Origin: DASTSN01 sp035549175
Lineage (GTDB): Bacteria > Bacteroidota > Bacteroidia > Chitinophagales > Chitinophagaceae
Length of the DNA stretch: 28,113 nucleotides
Assembly (NCBI GenBank): GCA_035549175.1
Contig: DASZRL010000056.1
Coordinates: 1-28,113, forward strand
Reading direction: 5' to 3'
Each line of letters starts with the position of its first letter. Position 1 is the stretch's first letter. Below the pieces are notes generated by a model. The model ran no database searches, had not been told where the DNA came from, and saw nothing but the letters and a program-made list of their open reading frames with translations. Made by a program: the position numbers and the translations under genes. Below are positions 15,640-23,840 of this stretch, in pieces.

Positions 15640-18600
15640 CTATCCAGCGGCGTGTCACTGAACCCGGTAAATGCATTGGCCGAAGGATTCAGGTGGCGGC
15701 TTTCATCCGGCGATTCCTCCTCGTTCTCCCGGTAAGGGAAAACCGAACTGTCCGCAGGTATCCAGCCTACACTGGCAATCTTCCAGGAAGCATCATCTTT
15801 TTTGCCCTTGTACCGGAAAAAATAGACCCATCCCTGGCTTCCAAGGTACCGGGTGGCCAGGCGATCCAGGTAGACCAGGGAATCCGGCATATCGTCCGCT
15901 CGCAGAACCAACAGGCGGCTTTTTGCCAGTGCCCGGGCATCCCGGTATCCGGCCGGGAAGCGGTTTCCCAGGCCCAGCCGGTTCAGGTCCCGGTACAGGA
16001 GATACCGGTACCGGTCGCTCGCGGCAAATTCCTCCAGCAGGGAGTCCGGTACGGGCAGGCCTTTCCCTAACCACTGCAGGGCCGTCCGGTAACGCAGCCG
16101 GTCGTCGCCGGATTGCAGCATCCTGCCCAACAGGGTCTGCACATCGGGATCACTGTGGAAAAACGGCAGTAACAGCGACGCATACACCCCCAGTTCATCG
16201 ATTACTTCCCCGGAGCCGGCATCATCCTGATCGTCCCGGCTGTTCTCCCGGTCCGCAATGCCGGCCCGGGCGATGGCCCTCCTTTTTTCGGCGATCAGTT
16301 GTTTTTTCAGGGCAAAGCGCGCCTCGAGTAAAAATCGTTTGGCATAAGCCGCGTAATCGGAACCGGTTGCCAGGTTACTGTCCACCAGGGTCGCCAGCCA
16401 TTTCATCACCGGCTCCTTATAATCGTCCAGCTGGACCAGGGGAAGCAGTTCGGGAAGCACCGCCCGGGACAGGCGCAGGGAATCATATAAATCACCCCAG
16501 AAGCCATCCTCCTCCCCGCCATCCGGCAGGTACCGGTTCCAGGTTCCGGAGGCCGGAAAATCCGCCCACCCGCCACGGCCCGTACCCGTCAGGACAGGCG
16601 GTTCCTCCGCCATAATCGCCGCAAAGGTCTTCATGGCATATGGTGTGTGCTGGCGGAGCAGGGCATCCAGGATGACATATTGCAGTTCGACCGTGTCCTG
16701 GGCTGCCCCGTACAACGTACGCAGCAGGTTCGCGCTGGCCGTGTCCTGCAGTTCGCCCAGTTTAGCCAGAAAGACTTTCTTGGTTTCCATGTAGTGACCG
16801 TCCCCCCAGTTCAATGACCGGATCGCCCGCTTCATATCCGGCAGGTCCGCCGGATCCAGCGTCAGGTCGGACACATTGCGTGCCGCGCGGCGGCGGACCA
16901 GGGTGTCCGGGGAAAAAAAATCGGCAAAGAAAAGGCGGCCCTTGGCCCCGAACGGATGGCGCGGGGGTTGGTTTTCAGGGCGGAAGGTCTCGAAGAAATT
17001 ACGGACGAAATAGCTGGGCTGGCTCAGCGTATCGGTCTGTGTCACCAGGGAATAGGTCGATCCGTCCTGGTAGATATCCCGCTTACGGAACACCCGGCTG
17101 CTGCCGCTGTCAGTCAGCTGGTAGTCCCAGATCCGGAGGTTGCCGGGAAGTACCTGGTGGGTACATGAACGGATCACCCAGCTGGAATCCCCGCCCAGGT
17201 AGGTCACGCCGGTATCCCGGTCCAGCAGACTGCTGTCCCCGAAACTCCGGTATCGTCCCGGCCGGTAATACGATACGAAAATCTCCTCGCCGGTCGAATC
17301 GCCCGTCACCACGGTGCTGCGGTAGACAGCTTTTTGCTGCACATCGGCGGCAACGCTATCCTCATCCCCGGACGCATCCGCCTCCAGGTCCGGGTATCCG
17401 GAACCGCCAGGCAGTTCAATCCGTTCCCGGGCCTTGCCGGACTGGACGGGCTGCAAAACCCGGTAATGCAGGAGGCTGTCGCTATGGACCTGGGCCCCAG
17501 GATAGCGGAACGGTACCAGCCGGAAGGATTCCAGGAAGAACCGCATCGGCGCGGTTTCCCGGGGACCATGGGCTATCAGCGTATAGTAATGGGCTCCCTG
17601 GAGGATGAACCGGACCAGGAAAAGGGTATGGTCCTTACCGGCAAACCGGCAGTCCAGCGCCGGGTACCCGTCGGCGAGCACCGCATGGCGGTCCAGCTCC
17701 CGGTCAATAATGGGAGAACTGGCAAAGCTCTCCGCCATCAGTTTCAGGTCAACGGAGTCCGCTCCGGCAAAATGGAAATTATGCACCTCGCTGCGGACGA
17801 TCCGGTAGAAGGTGCCGCCTGCCGGTTCGGCCGCATCGAACAGCAAGCTGCCGTCATTGCTGAGGACCGGATCCTGGGGCAGGGAGACCGTGAACCCCCC
17901 GAAGGAGGGCGTATACGCCTTCCAGCCCGCGCCGGGCAGGGCCGCCGGGGCTGGTTGCAGCCGGATGCTGTTGAAGAAACTGACCGCCTCCGGCCCCCGT
18001 CGCACATAATCGCCGTTCCCGCTCATTTTGAAAATCAGCACCTCGAAGGGCGTGACGAACAGGTGGTATCGCTGGTAATCCCCCCGGCGGGTCCGGTTGG
18101 TGATATCCAGGCCCGGATAACCATCCCGGGTGATCCGCTTGCGCGACAGGATCCTGCCGGGTATGTTTTCATACAACAGGCTGTCCAGGGTGGCCAGGAT
18201 GCGGCTTGGGGTATGGCCCCACACGGCATTATTGGTTTTAACCCGGGTGACCATGTAATAGCTCCCGTTGGCCATGTCGGCATACTGCTGCTGATCGACC
18301 AGGCCGTAATCCTCGTCGGCCCGGTAAAGGCGGCCCGGCAGGTTCACCTGGAAAAAACCGTCCTCGGACCGGTACGGATGAAACATCACCGGCACCCGGA
18401 TCTTTTCCACCAGGTCTTTCTGACGGCCGTCATCCCGGCCCCGCAGGCTCACGGGGCGGAGCCGGTACCCTTTCCGGCGGAGCAGTTCAATGACGCCCCG
18501 GGCTCCCGGCAGGTGAGCGGCCCCCACCCCGGCGAACAGGGAGGATCCGCTGCGCAGGATGGAGTCCATGGAATTCGCCTGGATGCTATTGCGACGGTAG

Positions 18601-19340
18601 AGGAATTTTTCATCGAACAGGTCCGAGAAGCTCTGCTGGCGGTTCAGCGAATCCAGCAGGTCCAGGTTGCCGGCTCGGTAAGCATCCTGGAGTTTGTCGG
18701 TACTGAACCCGTTATCCTGGCCATAGGTTCGCTGCTTGCGGTTCTTGTCGCGGGCGGCATCCCGGTAGGCTTCAGCCATCAGGCGCATGCTCTGCCCGTA
18801 ATTCTCGACTCCGGTCACCCGCTTGCCCATTTTCTTGCCCACCTGGTAGATGTACATATCCAGGTAGGTATCCTCCTCGAAGTCCGCCGAGTTATCCCCG
18901 TACGTGCGGTAAAGCAGGTTATTGATCATGGCGGGATTGCTGGACAGGGCCTGGGCCAGGGCCTTCTGGTAGGGGCCGAACTCCAGGGTATGGATACTCA
19001 GGTAGTCCGCCGGCAGCCGGTCAATATCCGACCAGCCGGCCTGGTCCCCGGTGCCGGACCGGAATTCGAAGTGGCTCATATCCTCCTGCCAGGATTCGGG
19101 GTTGGTCTCCAGGGCGACCACCTCGCAGCGCCGCAGGTCCAAATAAAAGGAATCCGCCAGATGAAAAACCCCTTTGCTGCTCACGTGCATCGTCCCGAAC
19201 AGGTACGAGGGCTTGAGCAGTCCGTTGCCGGTGATCTCCCAGAGCAGGCTGGGATACTTCCCCGCCGGGTGTATACCCTGGGCCCCGGTCCGGGATAGGG
19301 AAACCAGGAGCAGCAGCGGAGCCAGGAGTCGCTTTATCAT
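15615..19340 (-). CDS. Large secreted TraB/GumN-family protein with repeated modules and helical C-terminus
   Basis: A 1241-residue protein, three to four times the size of a simple TraB/GumN protein. Residues 1-20 are a signal peptide (hydrophobic, RTGAQG). Residues 30-300 are the TraB domain: GTMH (49-52), ALETN with Glu78, TGVEN with Glu179, and GAAHLPG (274-280). Residues about 315-790 hold three similar modules, each opening with a GGF-V-LP-like strand and closing with FFNSIRL, FFLESFRL or FFETFRP. Residues about 815-1236 are mostly helical and resemble HEAT-like repeats. It is probably periplasmic or outer-membrane-associated; TraB/GumN is related to EreA/ChaN-type metal-dependent hydrolases (Tiki-like fold), but the activity is unknown. 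The stop appears premature through a frameshift. Confidence 0.85.
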   Translation of the reverse strand: MIKRLLAPLLLLVSLSRTGAQGIHPAGKYPSLLWEITGNGLLKPSYLFGTMHVSSKGVFHLADSFYLDLRRCEVVALETNPESWQEDMSHFEFRSGTGDQAGWSDIDRLPADYLSIHTLEFGPYQKALAQALSSNPAMINNLLYRTYGDNSADFEEDTYLDMYIYQVGKKMGKRVTGVENYGQSMRLMAEAYRDAARDKNRKQRTYGQDNGFSTDKLQDAYRAGNLDLLDSLNRQQSFSDLFDEKFLYRRNSIQANSMDSILRSGSSLFAGVGAAHLPGARGVIELLRRKGYRLRPVSLRGRDDGRQKDLVEKIRVPVMFHPYRSEDGFFQVNLPGRLYRADEDYGLVDQQQYADMANGSYYMVTRVKTNNAVWGHTPSRILATLDSLLYENIPGRILSRKRITRDGYPGLDITNRTRRGDYQRYHLFVTPFEVLIFKMSGNGDYVRRGPEAVSFFNSIRLQPAPAALPGAGWKAYTPSFGGFTVSLPQDPVLSNDGSLLFDAAEPAGGTFYRIVRSEVHNFHFAGADSVDLKLMAESFASSPIIDRELDRHAVLADGYPALDCRFAGKDHTLFLVRFILQGAHYYTLIAHGPRETAPMRFFLESFRLVPFRYPGAQVHSDSLLHYRVLQPVQSGKARERIELPGGSGYPDLEADASGDEDSVAADVQQKAVYRSTVVTGDSTGEEIFVSYYRPGRYRSFGDSSLLDRDTGVTYLGGDSSWVIRSCTHQVLPGNLRIWDYQLTDSGSSRVFRKRDIYQDGSTYSLVTQTDTLSQPSYFVRNFFETFRPENQPPRHPFGAKGRLFFADFFSPDTLVRRRAARNVSDLTLDPADLPDMKRAIRSLNWGDGHYMETKKVFLAKLGELQDTASANLLRTLYGAAQDTVELQYVILDALLRQHTPYAMKTFAAIMAEEPPVLTGTGRGGWADFPASGTWNRYLPDGGEEDGFWGDLYDSLRLSRAVLPELLPLVQLDDYKEPVMKWLATLVDSNLATGSDYAAYAKRFLLEARFALKKQLIAEKRRAIARAGIADRENSRDDQDDAGSGEVIDELGVYASLLLPFFHSDPDVQTLLGRMLQSGDDRLRYRTALQWLGKGLPVPDSLLEEFAASDRYRYLLYRDLNRLGLGNRFPAGYRDARALAKSRLLVLRADDMPDSLVYLDRLATRYLGSQGWVYFFRYKGKKDDASWKIASVGWIPADSSVFPYRENEEESPDESRHLNPSANAFTGFSDTPLDSGSRWQPS

Positions 19341-19367
19341 ATTGATAAGTAATGCATTTTACGGCTA

Positions 19368-19375
19368 CAAAATTA
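19368..19375 (-). promoter_or_regulatory. Putative -7 element (TAATTTTG) of the TraB/GumN gene
   Basis: Exact TAnnTTTG match on the minus strand, 27 bp before the ATG at 19340. The -33 region is T-rich (GGATTTTCC) but not a clean TTTG. Confidence 0.4.
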
Positions 19376-19482
19376 GATGGCGCCCGGGGGAAAATCCACG
19401 GCCGGCGCCGGTAATTTCGGATACGGTAGGCCGGTGTCAAAATATTGTGCATTCCAAAACGTTTTTTCCATGCCAAATGATA

Positions 19483-19490
19483 TACCTTTG
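19483..19490 (+). promoter_or_regulatory. Putative -7 element (TACCTTTG) upstream of queA
   Basis: Exact TAnnTTTG match on the plus strand with a T-run (19462-19467) near the -33 position. A transcript starting near 19497 would have a leader of about 200 nt before queA. Confidence 0.4.
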
Positions 19491-19697
19491 CCGACTTTAC
19501 AAGTAGCCAACCTGACCAAACCCGGTGCCGTAAGACCGGATTCGGAACATCCCCTCCCGGTCACCCATACGCGGCTTGCGTCACTGGCTTCTTAGAATAC
19601 ACAAATGGCAAACCAGTAGCAGAAGGAGGACCTGGCCGCAGACGCATCCAGGTTTCGATCCCCGCGCCGGAGCCGGAAAAACTAAACGCAGTTATTC
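19491..19697 (+). other. Possible structured 5' leader of queA
   Basis: The 357-bp gap between the TraB gene and queA holds no convincing gene. Downstream of the -7 box it has several perfect or near-perfect pairings: CCGGT (19522-19526) with ACCGG (19535-19539), GACCGG (19534-19539) with CCGGTC (19557-19562), CCGGT (19557-19561) with ACTGG (19583-19587) enclosing ACGC/GCGT, and ACCTGG (19630-19635) with CCAGGT (19648-19653). The first three compete for the same bases. No known riboswitch class was recognised. Confidence 0.35.
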
Positions 19698-20747
19698 ATG
19701 AAGCTTTCCCAATTCAAGTTCGACTTACCCCTGAACCTGATTGCCCAACATCCTACCAAACGTCGTGAAGACGCCCGCATGATGGTTGTCCACCGGCACA
19801 CCGGCCAGATTGAAAACAAGCACTTCCGTGATATCCTGGATTATTTCGACGACAAGGATGTCTTCATCGTAAACAATACCAAGGTCTTCCCGGCCCGGAT
19901 GTATGGCCGCAAGGAAAAAACCGGTGCCAAGATCGAGGTGTTTCTGCTGCGCGAGTTAAACAGACCCAACCGGCTCTGGGATGTCATCGTCGACCCGGCG
20001 CGTAAAATCCGTGTCGGCAACAAACTTTACTTCGGTGACGGGGAGGAACTCGTGGCGGAGGTCATTGACAACACGACCAGCCGCGGGCGGACCATCCGCT
20101 TCCTGTGGGAAAGCAGCGAGGAGGAATTCAGGGGCATGCTGGAGAAACTGGGTGAAACGCCGCTTCCCAAATATATCAAGCGCAAACCCGAAGAAGAAGA
20201 CAAGGAACGTTACCAGACGGTTTATGCCAAGCACGAAGGAGCGGTGGCCGCTCCCACGGCCGGCCTGCACTTCAGCCGCGAACTGATCAAACGTCTTGAG
20301 ATCAAGGGCATCCGCTTTGCCGAGGTAACCCTTCATACCGGCCTGGGAACCTTCCGGCCCATTGAGGTCGAGGATCTCAGCAAGCACAAAATGGATGCGG
20401 AATATTACCGTATCGATGACACCGCCTGCCGGATCGTCAACCGGGCAAAGGAAAGCGGCCACCGGATTTGTTCGGTCGGCACCACCACCATGCGCGCCGT
20501 CGAGTCCTCCTTTACGGCCCAGAAACTGCTGAAACCGTCGGAAGGTTGGACCAACATGTTCATCCACCCCCCCTATGATTTCAACATAGCCGATGCCCTG
20601 GTGACCAACTTTCACCTGCCCAAGACCAGCCTGCTGATCATGGCCTGCGCCTTTGCCGGCTATGAGCTGACGATGGAGGCGTACAAAAAGGCCATCAAGG
20701 ACAAGTACCGGTTTTTCAGCTACGGCGATGCGATGCTGATCCTCTAA
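19698..20747 (+). CDS. queA: tRNA preQ1(34) S-adenosylmethionine ribosyltransferase-isomerase
   Basis: Transfers and isomerises the ribosyl group of SAM onto preQ1 at tRNA position 34, making epoxyqueuosine in the queuosine pathway. The 349-residue protein has the family N-terminus KLSQFKFDLPLNLIAQHP, the conserved VNNTKVFPARMYGRK, AEVTLHTGLGTFRPI, SVGTTTMRAVES and the C-terminal NFHLPKTSLLIMACAFAG. Length is normal. The ATG at 19698 is the natural start. A clear terminator follows 24 bp downstream. No other queuosine gene is near. Confidence 0.97.
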   Translation: MKLSQFKFDLPLNLIAQHPTKRREDARMMVVHRHTGQIENKHFRDILDYFDDKDVFIVNNTKVFPARMYGRKEKTGAKIEVFLLRELNRPNRLWDVIVDPARKIRVGNKLYFGDGEELVAEVIDNTTSRGRTIRFLWESSEEEFRGMLEKLGETPLPKYIKRKPEEEDKERYQTVYAKHEGAVAAPTAGLHFSRELIKRLEIKGIRFAEVTLHTGLGTFRPIEVEDLSKHKMDAEYYRIDDTACRIVNRAKESGHRICSVGTTTMRAVESSFTAQKLLKPSEGWTNMFIHPPYDFNIADALVTNFHLPKTSLLIMACAFAGYELTMEAYKKAIKDKYRFFSYGDAMLIL

Positions 20748-20771
20748 GCGATGCCCCCGGCAAACTTACCA

Positions 20772-20801
20772 AGCCCTGCCTGCGCGGGGCTTTTTGTTTT
20801 T
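20772..20801 (+). terminator. Rho-independent terminator after queA
   Basis: AGCCCTGC (20772-20779) pairs with GCGGGGCT (20784-20791) with one G-T wobble and a CTGC loop, followed by TTTTTGTTTTT to 20801. Confidence 0.9.
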
Positions 20802-20805
20802 CCTG

Positions 20806-20813
20806 TAGCTTTG
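20806..20813 (+). promoter_or_regulatory. Putative -7 element (TAGCTTTG) of the hydrolase gene
   Basis: Exact TAnnTTTG match, 17 bp before the ATG at 20831 and directly after the queA terminator. The implied leader is only about 10 nt. No clear -33 is visible, because that position lies in the terminator stem. Confidence 0.4.
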
Positions 20814-20830
20814 GTGATTACAGTTCGCGT

Positions 20831-21745
20831 ATGAAAAAGAGTCTCTTATTGGCCGGTTATCTTTTAACGCTACATATGGCATTTTCCCAGCAGGTTCTCC
20901 CCCTGTACGCAGGAGACATCCCCAATTCCCGGCCCGGACCGGACGAAGAATACGCAGATACCACCTCCGGCATCCTGATCGTACACAAGATCAGCCGCCC
21001 AACCCTCACCCTATTCCTGCCGGACCAGGAACACGCCACCGGAACCGGGGTGGTCATCTGTCCGGGTGGGGGCTATTGGATTGCGGCGGCAGGTCACGAG
21101 GGATACGATGTGGCCCGCCGGTTCAACGAGATGGGCGTGGCCGCCTTTGTCCTCAAATACCGCATCCCGGATTCTTCCACCCAGGTGGATCCATCCATCG
21201 GCCCGCTTCAGGACGCCCAGCGCGCCATGCAGCTGGTGCGGGAACAGGCGGTTAACTGGGGCCTGCATCCCGACCGGATCGGCATCATGGGCTTTTCGGC
21301 CGGGGGGCACCTGGCTTCCACCGTCGGCACCCATTTTGATCACGCCTACATACCTAATCCCCATCATATCAGCCTGAGGCCGGATTTCATGATCCTGGCC
21401 TACCCGGTAATAAGCTTTTCCGACAGTATTGGCCACCGGGGTTCCCGGGACCAGCTGATCGGCAAGCATCCCGATCGCAAACGCATTGAATTTTTCAGCA
21501 ATGAGCTGCAGGTCACGCGCAGGACTCCCCCCTGCTTTTTGGTACACGCCAAGGACGATACGGTGGTGCCCGTCCAGAACAGCCTGGATTTTGCGGCGGC
21601 TTTAAAAAAGCATCATGTCGAAAGTGAGGTGTACCTCTACGAGAAGGGAGGGCATGGATTCGGGATGCACAACCCGACCAGCCCCGTTAAATGGATGGAT
21701 CTGGTCGAAACCTGGATGAAAGGTCATGGCTGGCTGACCCGCTGA
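20831..21745 (+). CDS. Secreted alpha/beta hydrolase, acetylxylan-esterase-like
   Basis: A 304-residue serine hydrolase with a signal peptide (1-20, ending FSQ). The fold is marked by the oxyanion segment VVICPGGGY (74-82), nucleophile Ser156 in GFSAGGH, the acid Asp242 or Asp243 in HAKDDTVVP and His275 in EKGGHGFGMH. This order matches the xylanase/acetylxylan esterase-type (BD-FAE/AXE) hydrolases that remove acetyl or other esters from plant polysaccharides; the actual substrate is not readable. It is probably periplasmic. It has its own -7 box and follows the queA terminator, so it is an independent unit. Its stop is 1 bp from the end of the decayed convergent frame. Confidence 0.88.
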   Translation: MKKSLLLAGYLLTLHMAFSQQVLPLYAGDIPNSRPGPDEEYADTTSGILIVHKISRPTLTLFLPDQEHATGTGVVICPGGGYWIAAAGHEGYDVARRFNEMGVAAFVLKYRIPDSSTQVDPSIGPLQDAQRAMQLVREQAVNWGLHPDRIGIMGFSAGGHLASTVGTHFDHAYIPNPHHISLRPDFMILAYPVISFSDSIGHRGSRDQLIGKHPDRKRIEFFSNELQVTRRTPPCFLVHAKDDTVVPVQNSLDFAAALKKHHVESEVYLYEKGGHGFGMHNPTSPVKWMDLVETWMKGHGWLTR

Positions 21746-21746
21746 A

Positions 21747-22090
21747 TCAGGGAGCCGGATGGTCCCTGGGAAGCTGGTACTCCCGCGGCAGCAGGTCCGC
21801 CATGCTTTCGTTCCATTTTGGGTAGATAGGATCTTTCAGCGACCGGGAGACCGGGTATCCGTTATCGCGAGGTGTCGCGGAAAATACAGGACCGGGTCCG
21901 CGGCCGGTTTGCGAAGCAGCAGGCTTTTGGAATTCAACCCTTCAATCATACGCCGGCCCTCGAACCCCTCCGTGGCGTAGGATATTTCTCCCCGGTACAG
22001 GCTCCGCATGAAACGGTTCATTGGTCCCTGGTAGACTTTTTGACGGTCGGCGGCCCTGCGGCATCGTTGCCGTGCATGCCGGCTTTTCAT
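21747..22090 (-). pseudogene. Decayed coding sequence of unknown identity (frameshifted)
   Basis: Two minus-strand frames look like protein but do not join. One, open over 21836-22090, contains KVYQGPMNRFMRSLYRGE and SYATEGFEGRRMIEGLN. The other, open over about 21747-21935, ends FSATPRDNGYPVSRSLKDP, IYPKWNESMADLLPREYQLP, RDHPAP and a stop at 21747, 1 bp from the hydrolase stop. A single indel between about 21840 and 21930 would connect them. I do not recognise the family. No good start or ribosome site is present, so this is more likely a remnant than two small genes. Confidence 0.4.
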
Positions 22091-22100
22091 CTCCTAAAAT

Positions 22101-22109
22101 GGGGGGGGG
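22101..22109. repeat. Homopolymer of nine G (nine C on the minus strand)
   Basis: G9 on the plus strand, inside the gene-poor stretch upstream of the decayed minus-strand frame. Such tracts are prone to slippage and to sequencing error. Confidence 0.9.
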
Positions 22110-22147
22110 ATACCTCAGGACCAGGGGATCAGATTGACTGATTGAAA

Positions 22148-22348
22148 TCAATAATAAAAGTATTCCAGTTGGTAGCCTAGCCGTTGCCCCAGGGCTCGGT
22201 TCTCGGCAACCCGTGCGTCCTCCGCATCAGTTGTCAGGCAATTCTCCTTTGTGAGGAAATGAAAGCGCAGGGTCTGCAGGTTCAGGATGCGGCATGGGCC
22301 GTCCGCCCGTCCTGCTGAGAACGGCCTGAAAATGGACCGCCAAATCAC
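22148..22348 (-). other. Short open frame, possible further fragment of the decayed gene
   Basis: A 66-residue minus-strand frame with fairly protein-like composition at its end (TTDAEDARVAENRALGQRLG then YQLEYFYY and a stop). It has no recognisable homologue, lies just below the lysC terminator, and is followed by the nine-C tract and the frameshifted frames. It may be the 5' part of the same decayed gene, or chance. Apart from this, 22110-22363 shows nothing. Confidence 0.2.
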
Positions 22349-22363
22349 CAGTCAAAAAAGCGA

Positions 22364-22393
22364 AAAAAAACCGGCATGGTTTTCATGCCGGTA
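22364..22393 (-). terminator. Rho-independent terminator of lysC
   Basis: ACCGGCATG (22371-22379) pairs perfectly with CATGCCGGT (22385-22393) around a 5-nt loop. On the minus strand it is followed by eight T (22371 down to 22364). It lies 34 bp beyond the lysC stop. Confidence 0.93.
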
Positions 22394-22426
22394 CGCTGCG
22401 ATTTAGTTTACTCCCGGGGGATCAGA

Positions 22427-23749
22427 TCAGTCCAGTCCGAACATCCCCTTATTGAGCTGCTGCAGGATCCGGACCTTGTTTTCCGCGGCGACCAGCAGGG
22501 AAATGTTATGCGGGCTTCCCCCGTAGGATACCATGCGGATCGGTATATTCACAATGGAACCGAATAATTTCTTGATGATATCCTGGGTCCGGGCGATCTC
22601 ATGGCCTACCACGGAGATAATTACCTGGTTCTCATCCAGCTCCACGGAACCAAAGGGCTCCAGTTCCTTGACAATGTCCCGCAGGTGGGCGGGGCTGTCG
22701 ATCGTCACGGAAACAGCTACTTCCGAGGTCGTGATCATATCGATGGGCGTACGGTACTTTTCAAAGACCTCGAAGATTTTACGCAAAAAACCGTAGGCCA
22801 GCAGCATGCGGCTGCTCTTGATGCGGATCGCAATGATATGGTCCTTGGCGGCGACGGCCTTTACTCCCAGTCCGCCGGGCTCTTCGGTGATCAGGGTTCC
22901 GCGGGCCTCCGGCTGCATGGTATTCAGCAGTTTCACGGGGATTTTGTAGAGCTGGGCCGGCCAGATCGATGCCGGATGCAGGATTTTGGCTCCGAAATAG
23001 GCCAGCTCCGCGGCCTCCTCGAAACTCAGCTGGTGAATGGGAACCGTTTTCCTGACCACACGCGGATCATTATTATGCATGCCGTCGATGTCCGTCCAGA
23101 TCTCGCAGACACTGGCATTGATAGCGGCCGCCACCAGCGAAGCGGTGTAGTCGCTTCCTCCGCGTTTCAGGTTGTCCACCTCGCCTTTTGCATTGCGGCA
23201 GATGTACCCCTGGGTGATAAAGAGCTTTTTACCGGCATGTTTTTTCAGCAGCTGACCCAGCCGGTTACCGATCAGGCTCAACTGCGGTTCGTCGTTGGCA
23301 TCGATGCTCATGAACTCCAGGGCCGGCAGCAAAACGTGGTCAATGCCCTGCTCCTCCAGGTAGGTACTGAATAACTTGGTGGAAAGCAGTTCACCCTGGG
23401 CCAGGATATCCTTGCTGAGTGCTTCGCTGAAAGAAATCCGCAAGATGATATTCAGGAACTCAAAGTGTTCGTTTACGATGGCCTTTGCCTTCTGGAGGGC
23501 GTCCGGCTTGCTGACCAGCTTGCCGATAAAGTCCTGGTAATGGGCCGCCAGTTTATCGATGCACTGCTTGGCGCCCCCGCGGTCTCCCCGTGCGATATGA
23601 TCCCCGATCTCAACCAGCGCATTCGTGGTACCTGAAAGCGCAGACAGCACCACAATGGCCGGTTCGGTCTCCTGGGTCACCAGTCCGGCGATATGGTGCA
23701 TGCGTTCCGGCTTCCCGACACTGGTACCGCCAAACTTCATTACTTTCAT
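22427..23749 (-). CDS. lysC: Aspartate kinase (monofunctional)
   Basis: First step of the aspartate pathway to lysine, threonine and methionine: ATP-dependent phosphorylation of aspartate. The 440-residue protein starts MKVMKFGGTSVG with the kinase Lys5 motif, has GGSDYTASL in the middle and VRKTVPIHQLSFEEAAELAYFGAKILHP before two C-terminal ACT domains (about 300-440) that usually bind the feedback amino acid. No homoserine dehydrogenase is fused, unlike the bifunctional ThrA common in Bacteroidota. Which amino acid inhibits it is not evident. It is a single-gene unit with its own -7 box and terminator. Confidence 0.95.
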   Translation of the reverse strand: MKVMKFGGTSVGKPERMHHIAGLVTQETEPAIVVLSALSGTTNALVEIGDHIARGDRGGAKQCIDKLAAHYQDFIGKLVSKPDALQKAKAIVNEHFEFLNIILRISFSEALSKDILAQGELLSTKLFSTYLEEQGIDHVLLPALEFMSIDANDEPQLSLIGNRLGQLLKKHAGKKLFITQGYICRNAKGEVDNLKRGGSDYTASLVAAAINASVCEIWTDIDGMHNNDPRVVRKTVPIHQLSFEEAAELAYFGAKILHPASIWPAQLYKIPVKLLNTMQPEARGTLITEEPGGLGVKAVAAKDHIIAIRIKSSRMLLAYGFLRKIFEVFEKYRTPIDMITTSEVAVSVTIDSPAHLRDIVKELEPFGSVELDENQVIISVVGHEIARTQDIIKKLFGSIVNIPIRMVSYGGSPHNISLLVAAENKVRILQQLNKGMFGLD

Positions 23750-23791
23750 GATGTCACTCCCCGTTTTAGAAGGTTTTCAAAAATGGCGCGG

Positions 23792-23799
23792 CAAATATA
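23792..23799 (-). promoter_or_regulatory. Putative -7 element (TATATTTG) of lysC
   Basis: Exact TAnnTTTG match on the minus strand, 42 bp before the lysC ATG. The -33 region reads GTGTTATC, a weak match. Confidence 0.45.
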
Positions 23800-23840
23800 C
23801 AGCACGGCGCAGATAACACTTGTTAGGCCGCGCCAGCGGG

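Noticed and set aside
17334..19298. A 654-codon open frame on the plus strand opposite the TraB/GumN gene
   Set aside because: It mirrors the minus-strand gene, has no family motif, and is explained by GC-rich third codon positions that suppress stops on the complementary strand.
19648..19668. GGTTTCGATCCCCGC resembles a tRNA T-arm
   Set aside because: The five bases on either side of TTCGATC do not pair, and no acceptor, D or anticodon arm fits upstream.
19666..19690. CCGGAAAAACTAAACG before queA recalls the A-rich tail of a preQ1-I riboswitch
   Set aside because: No short stem with the required C-containing loop precedes it; the only pairing for GCCGG needs a far larger loop than the class allows.
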